Shown one piece after another: positions 52,803-63,809 of a stretch of DNA of 64,000 bases (positions are counted from its first letter, which is position 1; every line of letters starts with the position of its first letter). The translations under genes were made by a program, and so were the position numbers. Origin of the DNA: Apiosordaria backusii (lineage: Eukaryota > Ascomycota > Sordariomycetes > Sordariales > Lasiosphaeriaceae); contig JAUKTV010000015.1 in assembly GCA_030549205.1 (NCBI GenBank), forward strand, positions 925,400 to 989,399. Reading direction: 5' to 3'. The notes beneath the pieces are model-generated. The model did not search any database. It had not been told where the DNA came from and saw only the letters and a list, made by a program, of their open reading frames with translations.

Positions 52803-53509
52803 ATACCCCCTAACTAATACCTTACTTAAAGCTATTAGGTGCCTATTACTATAAACCTAAAGCCTATTTTCTTCCGAATTCCTTTCCTTTTTATAATACT
52901 ACTGTTCTGCTCTATTTTATAATATTTATTAAATCTAAACTATACCTATCGACTTCCTCCCCAATTATAGTTTCTACTTTATTTTTATTTTTTATAAACT
53001 ATAGCTTTTTAACCTTCTGACTTTCTTTTTCTTCTATATCCTTTAATAACTTTAAGTCCTTTTTTTTTAATTCCCGCTTCTTAATTAAATCCTCTATATT
53101 TTTTATTTTAATAAAGTCTTTAAATTTAATAAACTTTTTTTCTATAAGCGCTTTTATTAAGCTATTAATTAATATCTCTCCAGTAATTAAATATTCTATT
53201 AAAATTTCCTTCTACTATTGCTTTTTTTAAAGTTAATAATTATAAATATCGACGTATTAGAATTTCGTTTATAAGATATTAAAGTCTGTAATTATTAATT
53301 AAATAGTTTAAACGTTATTATATTATATTTTAATTTTATTATTATTATCTAATTTTATATTTAATTTCTATATTAAATAAATCTTATATATAGCCTTTTT
53401 AATAGCCTATAATAAAATTAAGAATTCCGTTTCTATAATTAAAGTAATAACGATATCTTATTTATTAATTCTTTAACCAATAATACTATTAAAAAACTTT
53501 ATTATATAA

Positions 53510-53939
53510 TGTCACAAGTTAAACCAGCGGCAGGTCGTACAGTATGTGGGACGCGGGGGCATCCCGAGCCAATCATTAGGAGCTAGGAAGCAACCAGTGG
53601 GAACGGACTAGAAGTGCTAGGGTGCCAAGACACACGAGCATGTTGCAGGATGCAAGATGCTCGGGGTGATCGAGGGCATAGCACGACGAGCACATCGCAG
53701 GATGCAAAGTGCTAGGAGCGATCGAGGCCATAGCACGACGAGCAAGAAGACTATATATACGGAGGAACTAGACAGCTTGTAGATAGTTCCGCAGTATGCA
53801 ATCACAGCTTGTATTCACGGTATCTTGTGTTTACATTGAGACATCTTGTTGTGCACTGTTTAGCTGCACCGAACCAATTGTCAGAAGTTGCCTTCAACCG
53901 AGTATCCCTTTCAGAGGTTCTGCACAGGGGTTCGTCACA
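53510..53939 (+). repeat. Solo LTR of the E1/E2 family (U3 type D)
   Basis: A 430-bp LTR in the opposite orientation to E1 (TGTCACAAG to GGTTCGTCACA) with a perfect 5-bp duplication TATAA (53505-53509 and 53940-53944), inserted within old-family copy 2. R and U5 match E1 closely (GGAACTA..TAGTTCC, AGTATGCAA). The U3 is different: tandem units of about 55 bp near 53635-53745 based on GAGCA/TGCTC and GCAGGATGCAA motifs end just before TATATATA. A solo LTR arises by recombination between the two LTRs of a full element. Confidence 0.88.
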
Positions 53940-56900
53940 TATAAGTTTATAAGCTTTTCTAATTAGTAAGGTTATTTATAAATAAAGTATCGAAAAAGAC
54001 TTTAAAAATATCCCTACCCTTTAATTTTAATATATAAATATTAATTAATAGTAAATAAATTAATATCTATTCAGTAATAAATTAATAGATTATATTAAGA
54101 TTTATATTAAAGTTAATTAATTTAAAGACTATAAAGGCGATATTTAGTTTATTAATAATAGCCGTATAAAAAAGAAAGTTAATAAATTATTAATAGTAAT
54201 AGATTTACTTATAATTAATTATTCTTTTATTAGAAATTAACTTTTTATTAATTATTGGAGTTTAAGGTTTTTTATTAAGAAGTTAATTATTAAAGTAAGT
54301 AAATTTACTAATATATTTATATTAGGAAAATTAAGCTAATCTATTTAATCTATTCTTTAGTACTTTTATATTTAAAAACTATTAAAAGCTTTCTTTTTTT
54401 TATAAAGTAAAGTAAGTTTAAAGTCTTTTTATTAATTTATTTATAAAATACCGTTTTCTTTATAAAAAAGTAATTACAATATTATTTATATAAAAGAAAA
54501 TAATAACTTTATTCTTTATATAATAATATTATTTATAAAGTATTACTTTATACTTTAAAGTAATAAAAACATTAGTAAAATTCTATTATTATAGAAGTAG
54601 AGATTTCTTTAAGCTATATAAAGCCTTCTTTAAAAGAAACACTTTACTAGCAGTTCTCCTAACTTTTAATAGAATTTATATATAAATAGTATATAAAAAG
54701 TTAATATAAATAAAGGTATTAATAATATTATATTATAATATTTTAAAATTAAATTTTACTATAATAAAAATTAAAGTTTTAAATAACTTTTTTATTAAAA
54801 TAACAGTATAGGTATTTTTTATTATAGTTTTAACTTATTAATTGCTTTTTATAATTAACTTAACTTTAGCTTTTTATAAGAAACTATATTTATTAAGCTT
54901 ATAAATAAATACCTATATATTATTAAAGATTTAACATTTTAAAGCCTTTATTTAATTAATTACCTTTTAAAACTTTATTTCTTTATAATTTTATAAATAA
55001 TTTTTAATTACTATTTTAAATAAATTTCGGTAAAGGTAGTTTTTTAATTATTTATAATTTTTTAGGAAGTTAGGAAGCTTTTTATAGTAGAATTTTACTA
55101 TAAACTTTATATTATTTATATAAATTCTATTAAATTTTTTTAACATAATAGATTCTTTAAATTTAAAAAGGCTTATAATTAACTTTTAAATTTTACATTT
55201 TATAAAAATTCCACTTTTTCTTACCTTTTTTTTTATAATAAAGTTAGCTTTTTAAAAACTATACTAATACTTAATAATATAAAAGTCTATAAATTTTAAA
55301 CTTTTAAATTTAGTAATATTTTCTATAAAGTTTATTTTAAAAATAAAAGTTCCTATTAAAAAGCCTATATAAAGAGGAGTGTTTTTAAATGTTAAAAAAA
55401 TATTTAAAGATTTTAATAACTTTAGTTAATTAAACCTTTTAAACCTAGTTACTTTTTCCAGCTTTATCTTTAAAGTATATTTAAAATATAGTTATTTAGA
55501 AAAAAATTTTAACGTTAATAGAGGTTTTATATTATTCTATAGAATAAATTATTTATTATTAAATTCCTCTTTAAATAAATTAATAAAGGGATTTTAATAG
55601 TAATTAGTATAAAAGTAGTATTTATTTACTATTAAATTATTAATTAAGTCTTTTTATAGATTTTAATAATTAAAGTAATTAACTTTATAATTATAAGTTT
55701 TATAAAGTTATTAATAAAGTTATCTTTCTTTCCTATAAACTTCTTATTCTCCTTAAACTTTATATTTTTAACTTTAATAATTTTATTAAATATTAGATTT
55801 TAAATTTTAAAAATCTTAATACCTTTATATCCTACTAAATATTTAATAAAGGTTTAAAGTTAAAGTTTTTTTATTTTATTTTTTCCTTTACAAATATTAG
55901 GAAATATATAGTAAGCTTTATATTTATATACTTTAATATAACCTCCTTAGGGCTTTAGTATATTAAACGGTATTAAATTATCCCTTTATTATTTAATAAA
56001 GTAAAAAATTTATATAAGAATTTACTATTTAAAGCGGACTTTAGGTATTTAATTATAAAGGTATACCGTTATTTTTATAATTTCTTTTTATAAGAATTTA
56101 GATAATTTAATTAATACCTTTATTATAATAGTTTTTTTTTTAATATTACTTTTTAAATATTTAGTTTTACTATTTTAATTTTAATAATTTAAAGTAGAGG
56201 GTTTATAAACGATTTTTAAGTCTTTTAATATATCTTTTATTTCTATTAACACTATTATTTTATTATCGCTTTATAAAGTTTATACTATTATAGTATATTA
56301 GTAAAATAAATAATAAAATAGCTTTATTATTATATTAATAATTCTCCTACTTTTATAGTCTTTAAAGTAATAAGGGAAAGTTATTTTATTATAATAGTTA
56401 ATAAAGAAAATAAGATATTTAAAGTTTTATAAGTCTTCTTTATATTTAAAAAGGTTTACTATCTATATTTTATTTAAATAATAAAGGTTTAATTTTAATT
56501 AAATACTTTATATATTTTTAATTTTAACTTATATATAAACTTTACAATCTTTAATAATAGGATAGTCATAAATACCTAGAAATTACTATTTTATCTTTTC
56601 CTCTTTAAAGCCTTATCCTAACTTAGTCGGCCGGTAAAGTTTAAATTTAACCTTAGAACTTAACTAACCAGCTAAATTTTAAAATTAAGTTTTTTTTACT
56701 TCTTTTTAAAAGTCTTCTTTTTCTTTACCCTTTAAAGATCTATAAATATTACCCTTCTTTATAATTAAGAAGCTTTTAAAAATTTTATTTAAAATTTATA
56801 ACTTTATATCTTTAATATTTTTAACGAATTTTATTATTATTTATTAATTAGTATAATTAAGCTAAAGGTATTAAATTATTAGTAAGGTAATAAAAGCTAA

Positions 56901-56968
56901 CCTTTTTTTTTAAATATAAAAGGTATTATAGTAAATAAGTAATTTTAAAAACTTTATAATTAAATTAA

Positions 56969-57372
56969 TGTGACGAACCCCTGATCAGAACCTCTGAAAG
57001 GGATACACAGTTGAAGGTAACTTCTGATAATAATGGTTCGGTGCAGCTAAACAGTGCACAACAAGATGTCTCAATGTAAACACAAGATACCGTGAATACA
57101 AGCTGTGATTGCATACTGCGGAACTATCTACAAGCTATCTAGTTCCTCCGTATATATAGACCATTATTTCCTGGATCATTGTCCTTCCCTAATGATCCCT
57201 AGAGCCGGATCGCTGGATCATCACAATGATCCAATGATCCTATTTCCCGGATCGTGCTTCCATCCCAATGATCCTTCCCTGGTAGGTCTGTCTCCTATTC
57301 CTTTGATTGGCTGTCCCCTTCTTCCTTCTGATTGGCCGAGGCTGCCGGGAGTCCGCATTCAAGAACGTAACA
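56969..57372 (-). repeat. E2 3' LTR (U3 type B)
   Basis: 404 bp, TGTGACGAACCCC to AACGTAACA. R/U5 is close to E1. The U3 carries GGATCATTG/AATGATCC inverted motifs at 57173-57274, including GGATCGCTGGATCAT facing ATGATCCAATGATCC at 57207-57240, in the place where E1 has GGACCG units. Confidence 0.9.
57173..57274. promoter_or_regulatory. U3 inverted-repeat operator candidates in E2
   Basis: Half-sites are GGATCATT (57173), AATGATCC (57191), the paired unit 57207-57240, GGATCG (57249) and AATGATCC (57267). The CT-spaced direct pair GGATCG-CT-GGATCA copies the E1 architecture GGACCG-CT-GGACCG with a changed core. They lie just upstream of the gag-pol TATA box (sense leftward) and 210 bp or more from the antisense gene start. 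Binding by the E2 zinc-cluster protein is inferred. Confidence 0.5.
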
Positions 57373-57485
57373 CGATTCCCCTCCTCTCCAGGTCGACGTC
57401 CCGACGACCTTGGTTAAAGTCTGGTCAACAACCATTTCTTTTCCTCTTAGTAGGTCCCTCCCCTCATGTCCTTTCTTCCTTCACG

Positions 57486-58115
57486 ATGTCTAACCGTGTA
57501 AGCAAGCAGAAACATCCTAAAACGCTAAGCCGTCAAGGCCTTGCAGAGAAGGTCCTCCGCCATTCGATTGCGATGCCTACACCTTGTTCCTCGTGTGCTT
57601 CCCGTAAACTCTCCTGCATTCTTTCTACCGACTCCTCTCGTTGCCACGAGTGCGTCCGCCGTGCCTTGCCTCATTGTGACGCCCTGGGCGTCACCCCTCG
57701 TCAACTGTCGCAGATCATCTCGCAACACGACGCTGTCGAAGCCGAGCTCGAACGGGCTGAAGAATTGGCCGAAGTCGCTAACGCCAAGGTTCGTCGACTT
57801 CGCCGCCAAAAGAAGGCCTGGCTAGAGAAAATGTCGCGGGCTGTATCTCGTGGTTTCGACAGTGTGGAGGAGTTGGAGAGAGTTGAGCGGGAAGAGCAGG
57901 CTGCTAACAAGGCCGCCTCCCCACCTTTACTGGACCCCTCTTTCGACTGGACCTCCGCGCCGTTGGACTGGCTTGGCCAAGACTTCCCAGGCGGGTTCGC
58001 TGATTCCGCTGGTGACTTGGGCCTTGGCTTGCCGCCGGGTTCCCCTCGCTGCTCCCCGCCCCTGGCCTCCCAGGGTTCCTCCGATGGAATTCCTCCAGCT
58101 TCTCAGGGCAGTTGA
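57486..58115 (+). CDS. E2 antisense gene: Zn2Cys6-like zinc cluster plus coiled coil
   Basis: A single open frame of 209 residues opposite to gag-pol, overlapping the last 212 bp of pol. I chose the ATG at 57486 (MSNRVSKQKH) because E1 starts the same way and the frame further upstream runs into the LTR. Cys residues 34, 37, 44, 53, 56 and 64 give C-x2-C-x6-C-x8-C-x2-C-x7-C. A long coiled coil (EAELERAEELAEVANAKVRRL onward) follows, then a Pro/Ser tail with SFDWTSAPLDWLGQDF and the end DGIPPASQGS, closely parallel to E1 (DGTLPTSQGS). The protein has diverged far more from E1 than Pol has, yet keeps all six Cys. Confidence 0.72.
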   Translation: MSNRVSKQKHPKTLSRQGLAEKVLRHSIAMPTPCSSCASRKLSCILSTDSSRCHECVRRALPHCDALGVTPRQLSQIISQHDAVEAELERAEELAEVANAKVRRLRRQKKAWLEKMSRAVSRGFDSVEELERVEREEQAANKAASPPLLDPSFDWTSAPLDWLGQDFPGGFADSAGDLGLGLPPGSPRCSPPLASQGSSDGIPPASQGS

Positions 58116-61100
58116 GGTTCGTGGCGGGTTCCCATGAGTTATCCGTAGCCGGGTAGTCCAACCAGCTAACCAAATACTCCAGTTGTTTGTTATTAACGCG
58201 AGAGTCCAATACTTCTTCCACATCGTACTCTTCTTCCTCGTCCTCGGCTTCTACTTGTGTGTCTAGGCTGGCCGCCCGTGGTGCCGGTTCCAAGAGTGAA
58301 ATGTGAAAGGTGTTCGATCGTAGTCGCATAGTGTCTGGTAGTCTGAGCCTGAAAGCTGTTTCCGATATCTTTTCTTCGACCGTAAAAGGTCCCACCCTCC
58401 TGTGGTCCAGTTTCTTACTTGGTCGTTTTGTGCGCAAATTCCGTGTTGAAAGAAACACTTTATCCCCCCTCTTCAAGCGAGGTCCCTCGAGCCGTTTGAC
58501 ATTGTAGTACTTGCGCATGCGTTCCCGAACGAACTCGAGTTCTTCCTTGAGTTTGGCGTGCAACATGTGTAATTTTCCTGCTCTTGCTGCCGCCCTAGGC
58601 ACTCTTGCCTCTGGTCCTTGTCGTAGATCTGCCTCGAACCCATAATTCGCGAAGAATGGCGTGACTTTTGTTGTTTCTGTGGGCGCTGTGTTGTAGGCGA
58701 GTTGTGCTGCTGGCAAAAGTTCAACCCAGTTGTCTTGTTCGAAATTGATGTAGTTCCGAAGGTACTGTTCAACGATCTGGTTGAGCCTTTCTGTCTGACC
58801 GTCCGTCTGTGGGTGATATGCTGACGATGCCTTGCTTCTCACTCCTACTTGCTCCATCAGAGCCTTCCAAAACTTCGATACAAACTTGGTGTCGCGATCC
58901 GTGATGAATTCCCTTGGCCATGTGTGTGTCGCCGTGACGTTCCGAAACACCACATCCGCCAATTGTTCCGCCGTCCAAGTCTCCCTGTAGGGCAGGAAGT
59001 ATGCCCATTTGGTGAGTCTGTCAACGACTGTGAGGATGCTGTCATACTTGACTCCTGTGACCGTGTCCTTGGAATGTGGTAGCTTGGTGATAAAGTCCAT
59101 CGTCACTGAGCTCCATGGTTGTTCTGCCACTGGTAACGGCTCCAAGAATCCGTAAGGTTTGTGTCTCTCTGCCTTCGTTCTCCTGCAAAGGTCACATTCT
59201 CGCAGCGTTTCCTCAACATCCTTCCTCAATCCTGGCCAATTGAAATGTTGTTTGATCTTTTCTGTCGTCTTGGCCACTCCCATGTGTCCACCGAGCTTCG
59301 ACTCGTGGATTTCCTGAATCAATGCCTTCCGCTGCTCTGGCTCGACATAAGCTCGATTGTGATACCAGAGTCGGTGATTGTCGTCCTTCTGGATCCCCAA
59401 AGACTCCAGTTCAGCCCATCGTTCCTGCTCGTCACTGCCGATGTTGCTCTGATACTTGTTGGCTGTTGATTCTTCTCGGTACACTGCGCAGCACTCAGCC
59501 CACTGCTGGAGCGGGTGCCTCAGTGTGCCTTCTGCTGTCTCTTGCAGCAATGGTGGTGACTCTTCCGCCACCTTTTCCTCGTGGTGGTCCGCCCTTCTGC
59601 TTAGGGCGTCCGCTCTCGCGTTCTCGGAGCCCTTTTTGTAATGAATCTGAAAATTGAACTCAGACAGGAATTCTGACCACCTGCCTTGCCTAGCGTTGAG
59701 GACCTTGGTAGTAGTGAAATACTTCAAGTTTTTGTGATCCGTGTAGACCTGGACCTCGTAGTTGGTTCCGCTGAGGTATGGCCTCCATTCCTCAAAAGCC
59801 TCGATGATGGCAAGCAGCTCCTTGTCGTGGATTGGGTAGTTCTTGCGTGGTCCCTCCAGCTTCTTCGAAAAGAATGCTACCGGGTGCAACTTCCCATCCT
59901 GGTCTCGTTGTCCTAGCTGTCCTCCGATGGCGTAGTCGGAAGCGTCTGTCTCAACTTCGAAAGGTCGTCCTGGATCCGGAAGCTTGAGTACTGGGTCCGC
60001 CGTAATGGCATTCTTGATGGCTTGAAAAGCCTCTTCCTGTTCTTCTTCCCACTTGAACTCGGCGTCCTTCTTGGTTAGGTCGTTCAATGGTTTTGCAATG
60101 GCGCCGTAGTTCCGTATAAACATTCGATAAAAGTTAGTGAATCCCAGAAACTCTCGAACCCTGGTCTTCAGCTGTTCGGGTGTTTCTCCCTGTGGTCTCG
60201 GCCAGTTCTTGACTGCCGCGATCTTCCCTGGTTCCATTCGCACTTCTCCTGGCGAGATCAGATACCCGAGATAGACCGTCTCCTGCACATGGAACTCGCT
60301 CTTGTCTTTGTTGACCGATAGTCCTGCTCCATGTAGCGCGTCCAAAATTTCCTTGACGTGCTGCTTGTGTTCTTCCAGAGTGCGTGAGTAGATGAGAACG
60401 TCGTCGAGATAACAAACTGCTGTTTTGTCGAGATACTGGCGAATCGTGTGATCAACGAGGGCCTGGAAAGTCGCTGGTGCATTTGTGAGCCCGAACGGCA
60501 TGACGAGGTACTCGAAATGCCCGTAAGGCGTGCGAAAAGCTGTCTTCCATTCGTCTCCCTCCTTGATTCGTATGTGCGCGTACCCGACTGGCATATCAAG
60601 TCTGGTGAACCATCGTGCCCCTGACAGTTGACTTCGCAGCCGCGAAATCAGCGGTAGTGGGTAACCGTTCTTCACCGTCTCCTGATTTAGCTGTCGATAA
60701 TCCACACACAGTCGCGGACTCCCATCTTTCTTCGGTACGAAGAAAACAGGATATCCAGCCGGCGATGTGGATGGTCTGATGTGTCCTCTCTTGATGTTTT
60801 CGTCCAAATACTTTCGTAACTCCTCACTCTGCTTGTCGTTGGTGTGGTAGACCTGGAAAAGCTTGAGTTTTGCTCCTTCCTTGAGTTTGATCTCATGGTC
60901 CCATGGTCCCCTCTCTGGTAGACCCTGAAGGTGTTTTGCCGTGAACACCGGATGTCCTTGATACTCCGATGGCACTTCCTTCCTCTTGTCCTTCCGTACG
61001 TTGTTGTAGTAGGCGTATTTGTCCTTCATTGCTGCCGCAATTTCCACCAACGCAACTGTTCCTACCAACCCTACTTCTTCGATCTTGCCGCCTGTGTCGA

Positions 61101-61749
61101 TTGAGTACACTAATATTTCCCGTGCCTCTTGCGGTGGTGCCGTGGAGGGTGCTTGTCTCACACTCTGCTCCTGCCGTGCTCCTGACCTCCCATCGTTGGT
61201 TGGATACTCCCGATATGTCCTCGGTCGTAGGTGGCCACCATCCTTCCAATCGATGTCTGGGTTGTAGTCCTCGTGCCATGGTTGCCCCAGAATCATGTCT
61301 TTTTCTGGCCCCATGTCCACGATGTCGAAAATCACTGTCGTTGTTTTTCCTGACACTGTGATGTCCAGTGGCAACGTCTCTCTGGTTACCAACTGTGTAG
61401 GGAAGGGTCCCTTCATGATGACCTCTTCCTCCTTCTTTCTCCATGGAACCCGGGCTTGTTGCACAAATCTTGGTGAAATCAAGTCCGCTTCTGCTCCACT
61501 GTCTACGAGTGCTTGCGTTTGGAAACCCTTCCAACGCGCTGCCACTCGCAATCTTTTGTCTTTCATGCCCCTCCTTTGTACAGCAGCGACCTCGCTGATG
61601 CGTAGCTCGTGGTCCTTTAGAGGTTTGCGGCCTCCGCGAAAGGCCGTGGCCCTTTTCCCGACTGTTGTTGAGCCTCCAGAGCGTCCTCCTTCGTCGAACT
61701 GTCCAGCAGCTCGAAACCGGCTAACCATTGTCGTTGGGCTTCTTTCCAT
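57904..61749 (-). CDS. pol: E2 Pol polyprotein with chromodomain
   Basis: 1,281 open codons in the -1 frame relative to gag. The order is as in E1: protease (LVDSGAEADLIS), RT (YLDD), RNase H, integrase (HHCC and DDE core) and chromodomain (LEYLVSWLDYPATDNSWEP). It differs from E1 by scattered conservative changes up to the chromodomain. After that the C-terminal tail diverges sharply, exactly where the antisense gene overlaps. No stops or RIP-type decay are seen, so the protein appears functional even though gag in this copy is broken. Confidence 0.93.
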   Translation of the reverse strand: MERSPTTMVSRFRAAGQFDEGGRSGGSTTVGKRATAFRGGRKPLKDHELRISEVAAVQRRGMKDKRLRVAARWKGFQTQALVDSGAEADLISPRFVQQARVPWRKKEEEVIMKGPFPTQLVTRETLPLDITVSGKTTTVIFDIVDMGPEKDMILGQPWHEDYNPDIDWKDGGHLRPRTYREYPTNDGRSGARQEQSVRQAPSTAPPQEAREILVYSIDTGGKIEEVGLVGTVALVEIAAAMKDKYAYYNNVRKDKRKEVPSEYQGHPVFTAKHLQGLPERGPWDHEIKLKEGAKLKLFQVYHTNDKQSEELRKYLDENIKRGHIRPSTSPAGYPVFFVPKKDGSPRLCVDYRQLNQETVKNGYPLPLISRLRSQLSGARWFTRLDMPVGYAHIRIKEGDEWKTAFRTPYGHFEYLVMPFGLTNAPATFQALVDHTIRQYLDKTAVCYLDDVLIYSRTLEEHKQHVKEILDALHGAGLSVNKDKSEFHVQETVYLGYLISPGEVRMEPGKIAAVKNWPRPQGETPEQLKTRVREFLGFTNFYRMFIRNYGAIAKPLNDLTKKDAEFKWEEEQEEAFQAIKNAITADPVLKLPDPGRPFEVETDASDYAIGGQLGQRDQDGKLHPVAFFSKKLEGPRKNYPIHDKELLAIIEAFEEWRPYLSGTNYEVQVYTDHKNLKYFTTTKVLNARQGRWSEFLSEFNFQIHYKKGSENARADALSRRADHHEEKVAEESPPLLQETAEGTLRHPLQQWAECCAVYREESTANKYQSNIGSDEQERWAELESLGIQKDDNHRLWYHNRAYVEPEQRKALIQEIHESKLGGHMGVAKTTEKIKQHFNWPGLRKDVEETLRECDLCRRTKAERHKPYGFLEPLPVAEQPWSSVTMDFITKLPHSKDTVTGVKYDSILTVVDRLTKWAYFLPYRETWTAEQLADVVFRNVTATHTWPREFITDRDTKFVSKFWKALMEQVGVRSKASSAYHPQTDGQTERLNQIVEQYLRNYINFEQDNWVELLPAAQLAYNTAPTETTKVTPFFANYGFEADLRQGPEARVPRAAARAGKLHMLHAKLKEELEFVRERMRKYYNVKRLEGPRLKRGDKVFLSTRNLRTKRPSKKLDHRRVGPFTVEEKISETAFRLRLPDTMRLRSNTFHISLLEPAPRAASLDTQVEAEDEEEEYDVEEVLDSRVNNKQLEYLVSWLDYPATDNSWEPATNLNCPEKLEEFHRRNPGRPGAGSSEGNPAASQGPSHQRNQRTRLGSLGQASPTARRSSRKRGPVKVGRRPC

Positions 61750-63756
61750 TCCTCGCTGTCAGATGGGCGTTCATCTATCCCATAGGCTTCCCCCCATGTG
61801 GTGTTTCTTTCCGCGTGGTACGCCCGCACCTTCATTCTCAAGTGAAGTGCGCAATCCTTGCTTGGGCAATAAGCCATGTCCTCATCGAGGTTATCCACGC
61901 AGCATCGAGCCTCTCTTGGCCAAAACTGAATGACCTGTCGAACATCGTCGGGTCGAACCGGGTCTCCTTGTCTCCACAAGAAGTAGTCGTTTAATTCCTT
62001 GTCCGGAGTTCCCCATCTTGCGAGTGTCCTCGATACTGGTGCTGGTTGTCCTGTCTGGGTAACCTCCCTGATCGGCCAGTGCCTGTTGAGGGTCTTCGAC
62101 TGGTAGTGTTCCGCGCATCCGTGGCCGATGCACTGGAACCATGGCACTCTCCTGTGCTCTGGGTGCCTTGGGTGAACCTGTGGCGTATCTCCTTCGCAAG
62201 GAGTATACCACCCATGTGCTGGGACCTCTCCTGGCGCCAGTGCGAGCCCCACGCTGGCCACTGGTCGCGCTGCCCAAAACTCATCCCAAGTCTCCCCGTA
62301 CTCGTTGAGCCGCATAAGGTCTCCAACGAACTCTTCCTCCGGAATGATCCAGCGTTCATTGCCCTGCCTGAGCTGTGCAAGCGGTTGGCTGTCTACTGCG
62401 ACCGTGGTCTGTGCCACCTTGTCCCTGAGGTCGCGATATAGCTGGTTGATTTCTTTGCGTAGATTCTGGAGTTCTTCCACCTTTTTCTCGAGTTCTTGGA
62501 CTCGTTCTTTGCTTGTTGTAGAGTTGTTCCTGTGGTCGAGTCCTGAGCGTTGGTTGTACCGGTGGCGAAAACTCGTCCCCAACCGTTGTAAGGTTTCCTC
62601 AGAGGGTCCCGGAGCAGTGCTCTCTTGTTGCCCAGTGGCTCCTCCGACCGGTCGTTCCTGTCCCACGACGAGGTCCTCCCCTTCCGAGTCAACCGTTAAT
62701 TCTCCTTCCTGGGCCTCATACCCATAGTTGCTATCAGTGTAGTCGTCCGCGGAGTCCCAGAAAATCTTGTCGATGTGTTCTACGCCGGAGACCTCCACTA
62801 CCCGTGCTGCCTTCGCTACCGCTGCCCGTCTCTTTTTCCTTCCACCTGAGTTGCTTGGGTGCTCGGCAGTCTCGTTTGAAGTGTCCAGCTTTCCCGCAGT
62901 TGAAGCATTTGGCGTCGTTCTTTCCCTTGAACTGCTCTGAGCTGCGTCAATCTCCATAGGTCCCGCGTGAGTGGTTCCAGACACGCTCGTGGTGTAGCGT
63001 TTCCTCTTGTCGTTGGCTCGGTAGCCCCCCGAGCCACGGTGTTGTCCTGGGTTTGCACGCGTTCCTCTTTTCTCCATCCGGCGTTGAAAACTGCCGGTCG
63101 TCGATACGAATGGCTGTAGCGATGTACTTGTCGATGGTGTCCGGTCTCTCTTCTTTGTACAGTTCGTCCTTCACTTCGTCCTTGAGTCCGTTGTAGAAAA
63201 GCTGCATCAAGCCTTCGTCATTGATCTCGCTGCGCAGGGCGTCGGTCTTGAAGGTGGCAGCATAGTCAGCTGCCGACCGGGTTTTGACGCAAGTTGGCGA
63301 GTCTCTCCTGGGCCTCGGCGAGCTTCATCGTACTCTCCGAAGACTTCCTTGATGCGGGTTTCGAACTTCTTGAAGGCTCGAAGCATTCCCTAGTGATGTC
63401 CTTCCTGATGCCTGCGTCGTTGTTCTCGTAATAGTCGTCCAGGATGGGCTCAAACCATGTAAGAGCCTTGTCCTGAGTCGAGATGCCGCATAGGTGACCT
63501 TGGACTCCTCGTCAGGGAAACGAGTAGGGTAGTACCGAAAATAGGTCTTGAGTTGGATCAGGAATCCTCCAAGCTCCCCTTTTCCGCCACCATAGCGTTC
63601 GGGGGCCTCGATCTTGGCCAGCTGGTTACCGCGGTGATCCAGGTGACCAAACGGCGACGACTTGGTCCTGGGTCTGTTGAACCGCATCCTCGAGCTCCTT
63701 GACGCGAGCGTTGAGTCGAGCCAGAATGGCTTGGGGCTTTCTTTGTTGTCCGCCAT
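61617..63756 (-). pseudogene. gag: E2 Gag, frameshifted
   Basis: From the ATG at 63756 (MADNKESP) the protein follows E1 Gag but the frame is broken several times: near 63737, 63652, 63474, 63380 and 63280-63330, and by an extra A near 63089. From 63077 to 61617 the frame is open. It includes a second break in the zinc-knuckle region (about 62870-62950), then the coiled coil and both C-x4-C-A-x-H motifs (CIGHGCAEH and CPSKDCALH). It ends AEAANL as in E1. The 486-residue downstream half is intact. Most breaks are one-base changes in short runs, so either decay or poor consensus near this end could explain them. Confidence 0.8.
61653..61659 (-). promoter_or_regulatory. -1 frameshift heptamer, gag to pol (E2)
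   Basis: GGGAAAA on the sense strand in the gag frame, followed by the same CGGCCT/AGGCCG hairpin as E1. Confidence 0.7.
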
Positions 63757-63809
63757 GGTGATGGGTACCTTCAACTTATCCGTGACAGAGTTGAAGTGAG
63801 TATGCAACG

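Larger units (their letters stand above)
52650..56968 (-). mobile_element. Old-family LTR retrotransposon, copy 2 (RIP-decayed, interrupted)
   Basis: The sequence follows copy 1 (9783-15789) in order from the left LTR (52650-52802) to a point equivalent to about 13670 in copy 1, where E2 is inserted at 56969. A solo LTR is inserted at 53510-53939. The remaining third should lie beyond the right LTR of E2, outside this window. It is TpA-saturated with no open frames; its left LTR keeps more G/C than that of copy 1. Confidence 0.82.

Noticed and set aside
57105..57485. Upstream extension of the E2 antisense frame into the LTR
   Set aside because: It begins with a non-ATG codon inside R/U5 and has no counterpart in E1. 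The conserved start is the ATG at 57486.
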